Below, one piece after another: positions 1-10,467 of a stretch of 64,000 nucleotides of DNA. Positions within the stretch are counted from its first letter, which is position 1, and each line of letters opens with the position of its first letter. The notes under the pieces are model-generated. The model did not search any database and had not been told where the DNA came from. It saw only the letters and a program-made list of their open reading frames with translations. Origin of the DNA: Heracleum sosnowskyi (Eukaryota; Streptophyta; Magnoliopsida; Apiales; Apiaceae); the NCBI GenBank assembly GCA_030848705.1, contig JAUIZM010000015.1:930001-994000 (forward strand), given 5' to 3'. Both the position numbers and the translations under genes were made by a program.

Positions 1-938
1 GTAAACCTTTTTAATTAGAATAAATGACCGAAAACCGAACACCAAAACTTTCAATGTTTCGACTATTATATAATAGGCACAGGTCATCAAAAAAGATTAA
101 AAAATGGCAAACTAAAAAAATTAATGGGAACGAAAAATAGTAAATAAAGAATTAAAATCAATCAATATGATAAATTATAAAATGAGAAACTTAAATATTA
201 ATTGAAACATAGAAAAAATAAATAAAGAATACAAATGAGGCTGAGGAAGATAAATGGGACATTATTAATATTATTTATTAAAATTATATTTATAATAAGG
301 ACAAATAGAAAAGCTAACATGTTTTAATTAAAAAAAGGAATTGTCTATGATATTTTTGAAAGTGCTTTAATTCTACTAATTTTATTTTATTTTTAAAAAA
401 AACGTTGGCATGTTAAAATATGTAAGTTTTTCTAAATAATTAAAAACATTAAAATAGGTTTTAAAATAAATAAGTAAAGGTCGCACCTGATATTTTTGGA
501 AAAGAGAGATTTTAGTGAGAAAAAATATAAAACCTAATAGGCACGGACTATCAAAGAAGATTAAAAAATGACAAACTAAAAAATTAATGGAAACGGAAAA
601 TATTAAATAAAGAATAAAAAATATGATAAACTATAAAATGAGAAACTTAAATATTAATTGTAACATAGAAAAAATAAATAAAGAATACAAATGGGGCTGA
701 GGAAGATAAATGGGACAATATTAATATTATTTATTAAAGTAATATTAATAATAAGGAAAAATAGAAAAACTAACATGTTTTAATTAAAAAAAGTAACTAC
801 TTTTTAAATAATTAAAAGCATTAAAATAGGTTTTAAAATAAATAAGTAAGGGTTGCACATGATATTTTTGGAAAAGATAGATTTTAGTGAGAACAATTAT
901 AAAAGGTAATATGTTTTAATTTAAAACTAACTGTCCCC
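1..938 (-). mobile_element. Degenerate non-autonomous Helitrons, left of the copia insertion
   Basis: AT-rich DNA without a gene. Bases 1-72 read on the minus strand as a Helitron 5' end (CTATTATATAATAG, then CGAAACATTGAAAGTTTTGG). From 73 the minus strand resembles the 3' part of the same family, ending in a damaged hairpin region. Bases 74-470 and about 538-900 are a diverged tandem duplication with a period near 464. The segment continues at 14011 on the far side of the copia element. No transposition protein is encoded. Confidence 0.6.
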
Positions 939-2177
939 TGTTAGGTCCTGATAAGTTTGTAGAAGGGGGTTGAATACAAACTATACCGTTTAATCGAATT
1001 TGTCCTTTAAAAGATTTAACAATTTAGAACAAATTAATGCGGAATAAAACTGAAACAATATTCAAGTTAAATATAACTTATATTAAACTTGACGAGTGTT
1101 ACAATTTGATCACTGATTACAAGGGTTCTTAATAAAACAAACCTAGAATAAATTCGACATGAATTTATCTATTTTTGTAATAAAAAGGATCGAATACTAA
1201 AAAGTAGTTCGATATAAAATCTAGGGATTATGATCCGCTAGAAAGTCAAAGTAGTACAAGAGAAATGATTCTTATGAATTAAATGTTAAGATCAAATCAA
1301 GAATGAATTCTCTGGCAAGAAATTAATAGCTTTGCAGTTGAAGAAGTAATGAAGAAGAATGTAATGTTGAGAGTCTGTGTCTTTACTTCTTTTGTTCTGT
1401 GATATAAAATCTGTCCGGTTCGTCTTCTGCCTTGTCTTTATACTTAACACATGACAATTTCTTTTAATCAAACCCACGTGCAAATCATTTAAACAGAACA
1501 CAATTTGCACTAGGAAGACTATCATGAAAACTGTCATTTATGCCTTGGAAGACAATCGGGAAGACAAGAAACAGAGTCTTCCTAGTTTAAACCTAAGTCT
1601 TCCTAGTTCATTTTTATTCTAATTTAAATAATTAACTAAATAAATTATGTATTAAATTAATTCTTTACAGAATTAATTTAATAAATAATTTACTTAATAG
1701 TATTAATTATTTATAAGAGAATAAATAGAATTAGTTGACTTCTCAATTAATTTCAGAATCACTTAAAACTTAGATAAAGAATAAACATAATAGTACGTTG
1801 ACACTCAATGTACTGTCTGGTTCATGAGTGACTAACGACAATGTCTGTTCTTTATCTATTTGACTTTAAGCAGTGATTCACTTCCTTTTCATTCAAGAAC
1901 TCTGTAACCAGTATCTTTTGCTGTCACCACTTGAAATCTCTGTCACTTTAATAAATCCACTGAGCTTGAATACTTCACTGAGGCTTGATCAGCAAATTGA
2001 TCTTCTTTCAATGTAGAATCACTTAAGTCTGTAGATGACTTTAATCTTCATTCTTTGACAGATATAATCTTCTGAGATTCTTGTGATATTTGATTTTTAT
2101 TATTTACTTATTACATCTTAATTAAAGTTGAGTAGAATCCTCGGTGTTTACAAATAGGCCTAGACATATGCCTTTCA
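939..2177 (-). repeat. 3' LTR of the copia element
   Basis: 1239 bp, matching 12786-14010 over its length with TG...CA ends. It keeps about 115 bp (roughly 1045-1160) that the other LTR lacks. It has fewer copies of the GGGAAGAC motif (around 1544-1612). A possible TATA box (TATAAA, minus strand) is at 1437-1442. Confidence 0.93.
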
Positions 2178-2192
2178 ATCTCCCCCTATTTG
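2178..2192 (-). other. Polypurine tract of the copia element
   Basis: On the minus strand this reads AATAGGGGGAGAT directly before the 3' LTR. This is the usual position and composition of the plus-strand primer of copia elements. The stretch from here to 2461 is untranslated element sequence with no other feature seen. Confidence 0.85.
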
Positions 2193-2461
2193 TTTGTTAG
2201 ACAATAACAACCAAATACTCTAGAGGATAACTCAACTAAAACAAGAAAAGATAAGACTTTTAAGAGCCAAGCAAATAATAAAAAGTTCTGGATTAAATAT
2301 AACAATTTCCAGATTCAAACAGTAAAGATAAATACAAGATAGATGTTCCTCTAGTCTGAACAAATGATACACTTACTTATCTTGATTTACCTAGCTCTAA
2401 GCATATAACATTTACAAATTTGAGCTAACTCTATCATGTCTTAGTCTCTAATTTCACCTTC

Positions 2462-5400
2462 TTAAGCTTCTTGCAAGGTGACTAGAATATCTTTGTCAAG
2501 GACACGATCACTTTCAGAAACCACACCACTTGGCATTACTGGTTGAGTGGTGATCTTCTTCAATCTGTTCTTCATCTGAGCATACCTTGGAACTTTCTCC
2601 GTGCAGTAGTCTGAAATCATATCAGCAACTTCAGACTTCTCTACAGTAGTAAACCCAAAAGTTCTCAGAAGATTCTCCAACTTCACCTGTTGCATTGCAG
2701 TCTGTAGCTTCAAAGAATCAGGATCCAGCCTTACCATCTCCAAAGTTGTACCTCTATAGATTTTGACTTCATACGGGAAGTGTAAAACTTGAGGGCTGGC
2801 CTTCATTGCAGAATCTCTTAGCCTGTCATATAGAAGCTCATTTAAGCATGAAGATCTCTTTACCTTACTCATTAGAATCCATAATTCAGAGAGAGATCTT
2901 CTTTGCAGGAGGTCAAGAGAAATGGTGAATGACCCTTCAAGAGCACTAGACACATAGATATACAGTTCTTGCCTCACTTGATCAAATGCAGATGTAATCC
3001 TTAGGATATATTCCTTCAATGCCTTCATGTATAATGAGTTGTCCGGATTAACAGTTCTGATCTTCTCAAGTAACTTCAGAAAAGTAGCATCATTGTTTGT
3101 GCCTCTTTGAGGGATATCAAACATCTCCCTTGCCTTGTCCCACTTGCTTCCCTGCTTCATCCTCATATCCAATCTCCTTTCTTTGACATGAATACTATGA
3201 AGACGTTGTTTGTCTTCATGTTCAGTCTTTTGAATTTTTAGCCTTTGAGATATGATGTCGGAGACCTTGGCATTTTCATCCTCCTTTCTCCTTAACTCTG
3301 CATGTTGCTTCTTCAACTCCTTTTGAAACAAAGGGTCAGGTGTGTATAAATCAGCTTCATCTTCCCAATCATCAAAGTTGGCTGCCTCTTCAACCTCCTC
3401 CTCAACAAAAGCTTCTTCAGGTATGGTCTTCTCCAGATCACCAGATGTGTCAAATTGGAAGTCATCATGTTCACCGTGGTAGTAGTAGGCATCATCAAAG
3501 ACAGTATCCTCCAGTGATTGTTTACCTTTCCCTTTATCTTTTCTAACTCTAGAAGCTCCTCCAGCTTCTCTTTCTCCTTTCTTCTCCTTCTCCCCCTTAG
3601 TTGAGGAATCCTCTACAGATTGAGCTTTGGAAGCCCTAGGATTCACCTCAGAAGTTCTCCTTATCTCTCCTTCTTCTTTCATTTCTCCTCTATCTCCTCC
3701 TTCATTAGCATCATCATCCTCATCTTCATCATCTCCCTCAAAGAATGTTCTTTGTTGTGCTGTAGGTTGATGTGAGTTCTTTATCATATTGTACAAGTGC
3801 TTCATACCTTCATTCAGATGCTCCATTCCTCCTTCTATCCTTGACATCCTTTCTTCATTAAACGTTTGATTTTCATCAGCTGTTTGCAGAATAAAGTCCA
3901 CCTTGGTAGAAATGGCTGCAATCTCCTTGACACTTTCTGAAATCTGAGCATTTGACGTTAAATCAGAAATGTCTGAAGCCACTAGTACTTGAGATTGTTG
4001 GATGGCATTCAGCTTCGGGAGCAGAGTACTCTTCAGTCCTTCCAGATCATCCTTGATAGTACCCAGCTGATTAGATACAGAGGTGGAAGATTGTGCAACC
4101 ACTTGTGCTTTGAGAAGATTGTTTTCAGCCTGGGTTTCTTGTAACTTTTTCTGTAGATCAGCTAGCTGGTTCAACAACAAAGCAGTGTTTGTGTCAGTGT
4201 GTGCACTCAATTCAATTTCTCTCAGTGGTGTTTCACTCAACTCACGTGCTTGTGTATCACTCTGTGTTTGACTCTCTTCTCTCACAACTAACTGTCTGTC
4301 CATGTTTTCAGAGGATGTACCTGCATAAGAAATCACCCTAGCCCCTTCAAGAGAGGTCAATGGTGGTGCAATGGGAGTTCGCAAATCCCAATCCCTGGTT
4401 GAGTCTGTCAAAATATTTGACATTGTAAACTGAATTGCTTCAGTGACAGACTCACCTGGTTGCCTTTCACTTTCTCCAGTATAAACTGCGAGTGAAAAAT
4501 CCCTTAGGGGAGCCAGAGATGTTCCCTCTGGGAGGGGAGAAAATGATTCTATTATTGGTGGCGAAGAATCAGATTTTCCCTCTGATGCCTGTGAAGGCAC
4601 TTCTACCGTAACTATGGTAGGCACTGTTTCAAAATCAAAATTAAAGTGATCTCCTTGCATAGTGTCCTGAGTATAATCTATTTGGATATCTTCTCCCATT
4701 GTGAGTAATGGGAGAGTGCTTGACTCAGTACAGGATGCCATGGCCCGATGGCGAATTTCAATAGATTCATCCTGTTGAGAGGATGTCTCCAGATATTGTT
4801 CAGTGGCCATATCAATGTCCATATCCTGTTGAGAGGATACGGATGGGCTTACAGATGCCTCCCTATAGGTTTTTCTTTTCTTAAGAGGTGGAGACAGAGC
4901 TGTGGGAACACTCATTACAGCTATTTCACTAACTCTTCTTTGACTAGTTTGAACATTTGGATCAGGTTGTTTGTCAGTAGTGTTTGACTCTCTGTTTGGC
5001 TCTATGACCTGGGTCAGAGATTGTGGTTCTACAACCTCTGGGTCATCCCTAACAACCACTTGGGTTTCAATTAAAGTACCAGAAGAAGATCCAGGGTTAG
5101 GAATAACTACCTGTAGTGGAACTGGATGTGGCTCAGGAACTTGTTCACCAAAGATATGAAGATTAATGAATTGACTCATCAATGGTGAAACAAGAACAGG
5201 TGTGTTGAGGAATTTGGATGAAACATCAAGCCTGGTGTAGAATTTAGTATCTGTGGTTGGAGAGGTTTCAAATCTGGTTTCCTTAAACAGTTCTACCTGC
5301 TCAGCAGTGAGAAGATGATTAATGATAAGAGTGAGAAAGCGAGGGTACCAACACTTCACTTTCACATGATTATCAGAATCTCTCCTAGAGTGAGCAAGCC

Positions 5401-5887
5401 TGTTAATCATTACGTTCCACAGAATTTCAGCAAAATTTAATCTATGACCAAATACAATAGCATAAGCAATATATTGATTAAGACTGGTAATGCCATGAAA
5501 ATTGGTTTTTGTGCAATTACCAAATACTCTTGCTATTGTATCAAAGAACAGATCCCATTCCCTTACAAGAAAACTCTTAGACAATTTAACCATTTGTAAG
5601 GGACCCTGATAGTGAATATTCACAAAGAACTGTGATAACTCATCATCAGTGGGTAAGGGATCAAACCTATCCTTTGGAAACTGTAACACATCACAAAATA
5701 ACTCAAAAGTGACTGTATATTGCTGGTTTAAAATATTGAACGTAAATGATTTTGAATCCTCAGCAATAACAACACTTGAACATAAAAACCTTAAAGGATC
5801 AATTTTCAGAAGTGCAGAGGCACAAATAGCATGACTAACACATGTATTGTTATTTAAAAATTGAATCCAAGGTTTAAAACGTTCCAC
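2462..5887 (-). CDS. Extra ORF downstream of pol (envelope-like position), 1141 codons
   Basis: The ORF lies between pol and the 3' LTR, on the element's sense strand, where Sireviruses carry an additional ORF often called envelope-like. The open frame begins at a GTG, but an in-frame ATG lies at 5951-5953, with a TAA at codon 12 (5918-5920). The original start was therefore probably the ATG and this copy has a nonsense mutation. The first ~230 residues look globular and hydrophobic. Residues ~230-560 are Ser/Thr/Pro-rich and probably disordered. A leucine heptad coiled coil lies near 565-600, an acidic run (DDEDEDDD) near 720, a Lys/Arg-rich patch near 775, a second acidic stretch at ~800-850, and a helical C-terminus. 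I see no signal peptide or clear membrane segment, so an envelope function is not supported. It has no internal stop although gag and pol are broken. Function unknown. Confidence 0.75.
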   Translation of the reverse strand: MERFKPWIQFLNNNTCVSHAICASALLKIDPLRFLCSSVVIAEDSKSFTFNILNQQYTVTFELFCDVLQFPKDRFDPLPTDDELSQFFVNIHYQGPLQMVKLSKSFLVREWDLFFDTIARVFGNCTKTNFHGITSLNQYIAYAIVFGHRLNFAEILWNVMINRLAHSRRDSDNHVKVKCWYPRFLTLIINHLLTAEQVELFKETRFETSPTTDTKFYTRLDVSSKFLNTPVLVSPLMSQFINLHIFGEQVPEPHPVPLQVVIPNPGSSSGTLIETQVVVRDDPEVVEPQSLTQVIEPNRESNTTDKQPDPNVQTSQRRVSEIAVMSVPTALSPPLKKRKTYREASVSPSVSSQQDMDIDMATEQYLETSSQQDESIEIRHRAMASCTESSTLPLLTMGEDIQIDYTQDTMQGDHFNFDFETVPTIVTVEVPSQASEGKSDSSPPIIESFSPLPEGTSLAPLRDFSLAVYTGESERQPGESVTEAIQFTMSNILTDSTRDWDLRTPIAPPLTSLEGARVISYAGTSSENMDRQLVVREESQTQSDTQARELSETPLREIELSAHTDTNTALLLNQLADLQKKLQETQAENNLLKAQVVAQSSTSVSNQLGTIKDDLEGLKSTLLPKLNAIQQSQVLVASDISDLTSNAQISESVKEIAAISTKVDFILQTADENQTFNEERMSRIEGGMEHLNEGMKHLYNMIKNSHQPTAQQRTFFEGDDEDEDDDANEGGDRGEMKEEGEIRRTSEVNPRASKAQSVEDSSTKGEKEKKGEREAGGASRVRKDKGKGKQSLEDTVFDDAYYYHGEHDDFQFDTSGDLEKTIPEEAFVEEEVEEAANFDDWEDEADLYTPDPLFQKELKKQHAELRRKEDENAKVSDIISQRLKIQKTEHEDKQRLHSIHVKERRLDMRMKQGSKWDKAREMFDIPQRGTNNDATFLKLLEKIRTVNPDNSLYMKALKEYILRITSAFDQVRQELYIYVSSALEGSFTISLDLLQRRSLSELWILMSKVKRSSCLNELLYDRLRDSAMKASPQVLHFPYEVKIYRGTTLEMVRLDPDSLKLQTAMQQVKLENLLRTFGFTTVEKSEVADMISDYCTEKVPRYAQMKNRLKKITTQPVMPSGVVSESDRVLDKDILVTLQEA

Positions 5888-5953
5888 CTTACATTTAGAC
5901 GGATCAAAATACCCAACTTAATTATTTAAAACAAGTTCAAAACTAGGATCCAT

Positions 5954-7191
5954 TTTTGAAAAACAAGAAATTTTAATTTAATTAAAATAAAATTAAAATT
6001 TTAGGGATTTTTCGAATTAATTAAAATTATTTAAAATCCACAAAATCAAAATTTTACCAAAATTAACCAATTTTTAATTTTTAATCCTAAAATTCGAACT
6101 AAAGACTTTGAAAAGCAAAAAACGAATGGGCAAATGATTTTCAAGAACACACACAGTTAAACACAGAGTTCAACACCTCGGAAACTTGCTTTGATCAGAA
6201 AAACACACGAATTACTTAAGCAAATCAAGAATACTTAAGCCGAAATGAGAAAGAAAAAAATGAGCAGCAATTCGACTTAATGGATTTGATTTTAAAAGAA
6301 CAGAACTGATTTGCTAAGTTAATACTTGAGCATCAATGGTTTAAGATCAAAGCTTTCTGCAAAAAACTGAGAGAGAATTCAAATGGGGTTTTCTTAAAAC
6401 TGATAAGGGAATTAAGAAACTAACAGTGCATGTAATGTATGTGTATATATATATATATATATATATTTAAGAAAATAACTGTCAAAAAAATGAACTGAAC
6501 GGTTTTTTTTTTTAAATTTGTATTGGGAAGACAATCGGGAAGACTTAGGATAGTCTTCCCGGTAGTCTTCCTAATACAAATTAGAAAGTCTTCCGGAAAA
6601 TAATAAAAGAAAATCAGAAAAAATAAATCTAAGTAATTCTAAGTCTTCCCGATAGTCTTTATAGTTCAAAAACTGGGAAGACTTAGGAAAAGACTTAAAA
6701 TTAATTAGAAATAAAACAAAAAACAAAACAGAAAAATTCCTTGTTTTCCCGGTAGTCTTCCTAGTATAAAACTGGGAAGACTTAGGAAAAACTTAGAATT
6801 TAATTAAAATATTTACAGAAAAATGCAGAAAAAATAATAAAAATGCATGAAAAATATATAAAAGTCTAGAAAAATTCACAGAAAATTCCATAAATCCTAG
6901 AAAAATAAGCAAAATAATATGGAAGTGCATAAAACTAATATAAACTTGCAGAATAATTTAAACAACAATATTTACAATCTGAAAAACACCTAAATAATTC
7001 TAAATAAATATATTTTCAATAAAAATACATTTCTCCACTCAAATATGAGAAAAATATTTTTAAAGAAAATAAAATATTCAGAAATATTTAAATTTACAAA
7101 CATGTAATATTAAATGAGAATTGGCAATAAATATCATTTAAATGACAAGAGAAAATGAATTTTTGAAAGAACAAACATGACAGAGATATTG
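5954..7191 (-). other. Spacer between pol and the extra ORF, with repeated GGGAAGAC motifs
   Basis: About 1.24 kb without an ORF. It contains a (TA)n microsatellite at about 6442-6467. A cluster of GGGAAGAC / GTCTTCCC motifs at 6523-6790 partly forms perfect inverted repeats (GGGAAGACT...AGTCTTCCC). The same motif recurs in both LTRs. The rest is AT-rich with no further signal. Confidence 0.7.
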
Positions 7192-10100
7192 TTAATCACT
7201 AAGACTGTTCAACATACCCAATTTACCAACTAACCTGGTAAATGTGGATTCGTCAACAGATTTAGTGAATATATCTGCAGTTTGTTCTTATGTGGGTACA
7301 AAGTGTAACTCCACAGTTCCATTCATGACATGCTCTCTGATAAAATGATACCTGATATCAATGTGCTTCGTTCTCGAGTGCTGAACAGGGTTGTTGGAGA
7401 TTTCTATGGCACTTGTATTATCACACAAGATGGAAATTTTGTCTAATGCAAAGCCATAGTCCTTTAATTGATTCCTTATCCATAAGATCTTAGCACAGCA
7501 GCTTCCAGGAGCAATATATTCAACTTCTGCTGTTGAATTGGAAACTGTTTGTTGTTTCTTGCTATACCAGGAAATCAATCTACCTCCTAGGAATTGACAA
7601 CTCCCAGAGGTACTCTTTCTATCCACAACACTACCTGCATAATCATAATCTGTATATCCAACAAGATTAAAACCAGAATCTTTAGGGTACCAGATACCTA
7701 AATTAGGTGTACCCTTAAGATCTCTCAAAATTCTTTTAACAGCAACGAGATGTAAATCTCTAGGGTCCGCTTGGAACCTTGCACACAAGCATGTAGCATA
7801 CATAATATCTGGTCTACTTGCAGTAAGATAGAGTAAGGAGCTAATCATACCTCTATAGCTTGTAACATCTACCTTGATAGAGTTATCACAAGCTCCAAGT
7901 TTGATAGCTGTTGAAGATGGAGTCCTTGCTGATGCTGAATCCTTCATGTGATACTTCTTGAGGAGTTCTTTGAGATACTTGGATTGACAAATAAATATAC
8001 CATTTGACCTTTGACTTACTTGTAATCCAAGAAAGAACTTCAGCTCACCCATCATACTCATTTCAAACTTACTCTGCATTAGCTTAGCAAATCTCTTACA
8101 GAGATCATCATTAGTAGACCCAAATATGATGTCATCCACATAGACTTGGACTAATATCATATCACTTTTGTGTTTCTTTGAAAAAAGAGTTTTGTCTATG
8201 ATACCTCTAACAAAACCATTTTCTAAAAGAAAACCAGAGAGAGTGTCATACCATTTTCTTGGGGCTTGTTTGAGACCATAGATAGCCTTGAAGAGAAAGT
8301 ACACAAAGTCCAGCAGCTCTTGATTTTCAAAGCCAGGGGGCTGTTCCACATACACTTCTTCATCTAGCTCACCATTCAGGAATGCACTCTTAACATCCAT
8401 TTGATAGACTTTAAAATTGGAGTAAGCTGCAAATGCTAAGAACATCCTGATGGCCTCAAGTCTAGCCACTGGTGCATAGGTTTCATCATAATCAATGCCT
8501 TCAGCTTGTGAATACCCTTGAGCAACCAGTCTTGCCTTGTTCCTTGTAACAATGCCATCCTCATCCAGCTTGTTTCTGTATACCCATCTAGTACCAACTA
8601 CTTTCTTGTTCTTTGGTCTGGGTACCAGCTTCCAGACTTGTTGTTGTTCAAATTGATTGAGTTCATCTTGCATAGCAATCACCTAATCTGGATCAGTCAG
8701 TGCTTCCTCAGTCTTCTTTGGCTCCATTTCAGATAGAAACCCTGAATAATGACATTCATTCTGAGTAGCACTTCTAGTTCTAACTCTAACACCTGGATCA
8801 CCAGTGATCAGCTCAAAGGGATGAGCTCTATTCCATACAGTCTGTCTTGGAATATTTGATCTTGATGATTCGCCTTGAAATTCATTGTGGTGTTGTGACT
8901 GACTAGTAGATCCTTCATTTCCTCCCCCTGAGTTGTTGTTTGAGTGCCTTGATGATTCTTCTCCAGTGTTGGTGGTATCTCCATTGTTACCAATGTTTCC
9001 ACCACCACCACCAGGATTATTATCATCATTATTATTGTCATTACCAGCAACATTCTCAGGTGGGGCTTCATCATCTGAATCTGAGTCTGGCAAGTTATCA
9101 AACTTCAGTTTCTCAGATGAGTCTTCTGTTTGGTTACTAGGGAGCTTAGTGTCATCAAATGTTACATTGACACTTTCTTTCACATGGTGACCATCAATCA
9201 AGTACACCCTGTAAGATCTTCTGGAATAACTAATAAAAATAGCTTCTTGTGCCTTAGCCTCAAACTTGCCAAGTTTCACATTATCATCCTTAAGCACAAA
9301 GCATTTTGCTCCAAATACATGAAAGTATTTGAGAGTTGGTTTCTTGTTATTCATGATCTCATAAGGAGTCTTCATTAAATCCTTGTTGATTAAAGTTCGA
9401 TTCTGAGTATAACAAGCAGTGTTCACAGCTTCAGCCCAAAAGTACATTGGAAGTCTTGATTCACTTAACATAGTCCTAGCAGCTTCAATCAATGTACGAT
9501 TCTTCCTTTCCACCACTTCATTCTGTTGAGGAGTTCTAGGGGCAGAATACTGTCTTTTTATTCCTTTATCTGCACAAAAGTCATTTAGGATTGCATTCTT
9601 GAATTCAGTTCCATTATCTGACCTTTAAGCTCTAACAGGGAATCTCGAATCCAGCTCAATCAACTGTATATGATCAATCGCCATCTGTGGGGTCTCATCC
9701 TTGGAATGTAGGAATAAAACCCAAGTATATTTGGAATAGTCATCAACAATCACAAGTGCATACTGTTTCTTTGACATGGACATCACACTAACTGGACCAA
9801 ACAAATCCATGTGCAGTAGCTGAAGTGGTTCAGTTATTGATGATGTGTCAGTGCCCTTGTGAGAAGCTTTCTTTGACTTTCCTTTCTGACAAGCCTCACA
9901 CAGTCCTTCCTGTGTAAATTCCATCTGAGGCAAACCTCTAACCAATTCCCTCTTGACTAAAGAGTTCATGGTTTTGAAGTTAAGGTGAGACATCTTCTTG
10001 TGCCATAGCCAACTTTCATCTGATGAAGCTTTAGCATAAAAACAAGTTACTTCATCTTTGGATCCAGAGTGCAGATTATCTATGAACAAGTCACCTTTCC

Positions 10101-10467
10101 TTACTCCTTGAAGAGCAGGCTTTCCATTCTTCTTGTGAAGGATCTGACATCTATCTTTCTCAAAGGAAACAGCATATCCTCTATCACAGAAATGACTGAC
10201 GCTGAGAAGATTGAACTTCAGACCTTCCACAATAGATACATCTTGAATGATAACATTTCCAAACTTCAAACAGCCATATCCTCTGGTAATACCCTTGCTG
10301 TTATCTCCAAAGGTAACTCCTGGGCCAGCTTTCTCAACCATATTTGATAGCAGGGCTCTATCTCCGGTCATATGCCTTGAACAGCCACTGTCAAGAACCC
10401 ACATAACACGGTTTACCTGTTCCACACGCTGCAGTATCAAATTGATTAGACCTTCTTCGGAACCCAA
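7192..10467 (-). pseudogene. pol: Copia pol: protease, integrase, reverse transcriptase, RNase H
   Basis: One reading frame covers the whole region but is broken by three stops: TAA 9625-9627, TAG 8683-8685 and TAA 7288-7290. Domains in order: aspartic protease (LDSGCSRHMTG, Asp about 26 codons in, near 10390); integrase zinc finger (H..H..C..C, about 9890-10010); integrase core with HMDLFGP, then SDNGTEF just after the first stop, and the catalytic Glu in NEVVERKN near 9520; reverse transcriptase from 8682 with YVDD at 8130-8141; RNase H to the end. The two stops inside domains look like simple base changes of coding triplets. Pol frame differs from the upstream gag frame; the two open frames overlap at 10446-10467. 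Reverse transcriptase residues look intact. Confidence 0.92.

Noticed and set aside
1292..1537. 81-codon minus-strand frame also found at 13036-13281
   Set aside because: It is shared only because both copies are the same LTR region. It spans the LTR promoter area, has no domain, and shows no sign of selection that I can judge.
2462..5887. Extra ORF as a host gene rather than part of the copia element
   Set aside because: It is on the sense strand between pol and the polypurine tract, inside the LTRs, where Sireviruses carry an additional ORF.
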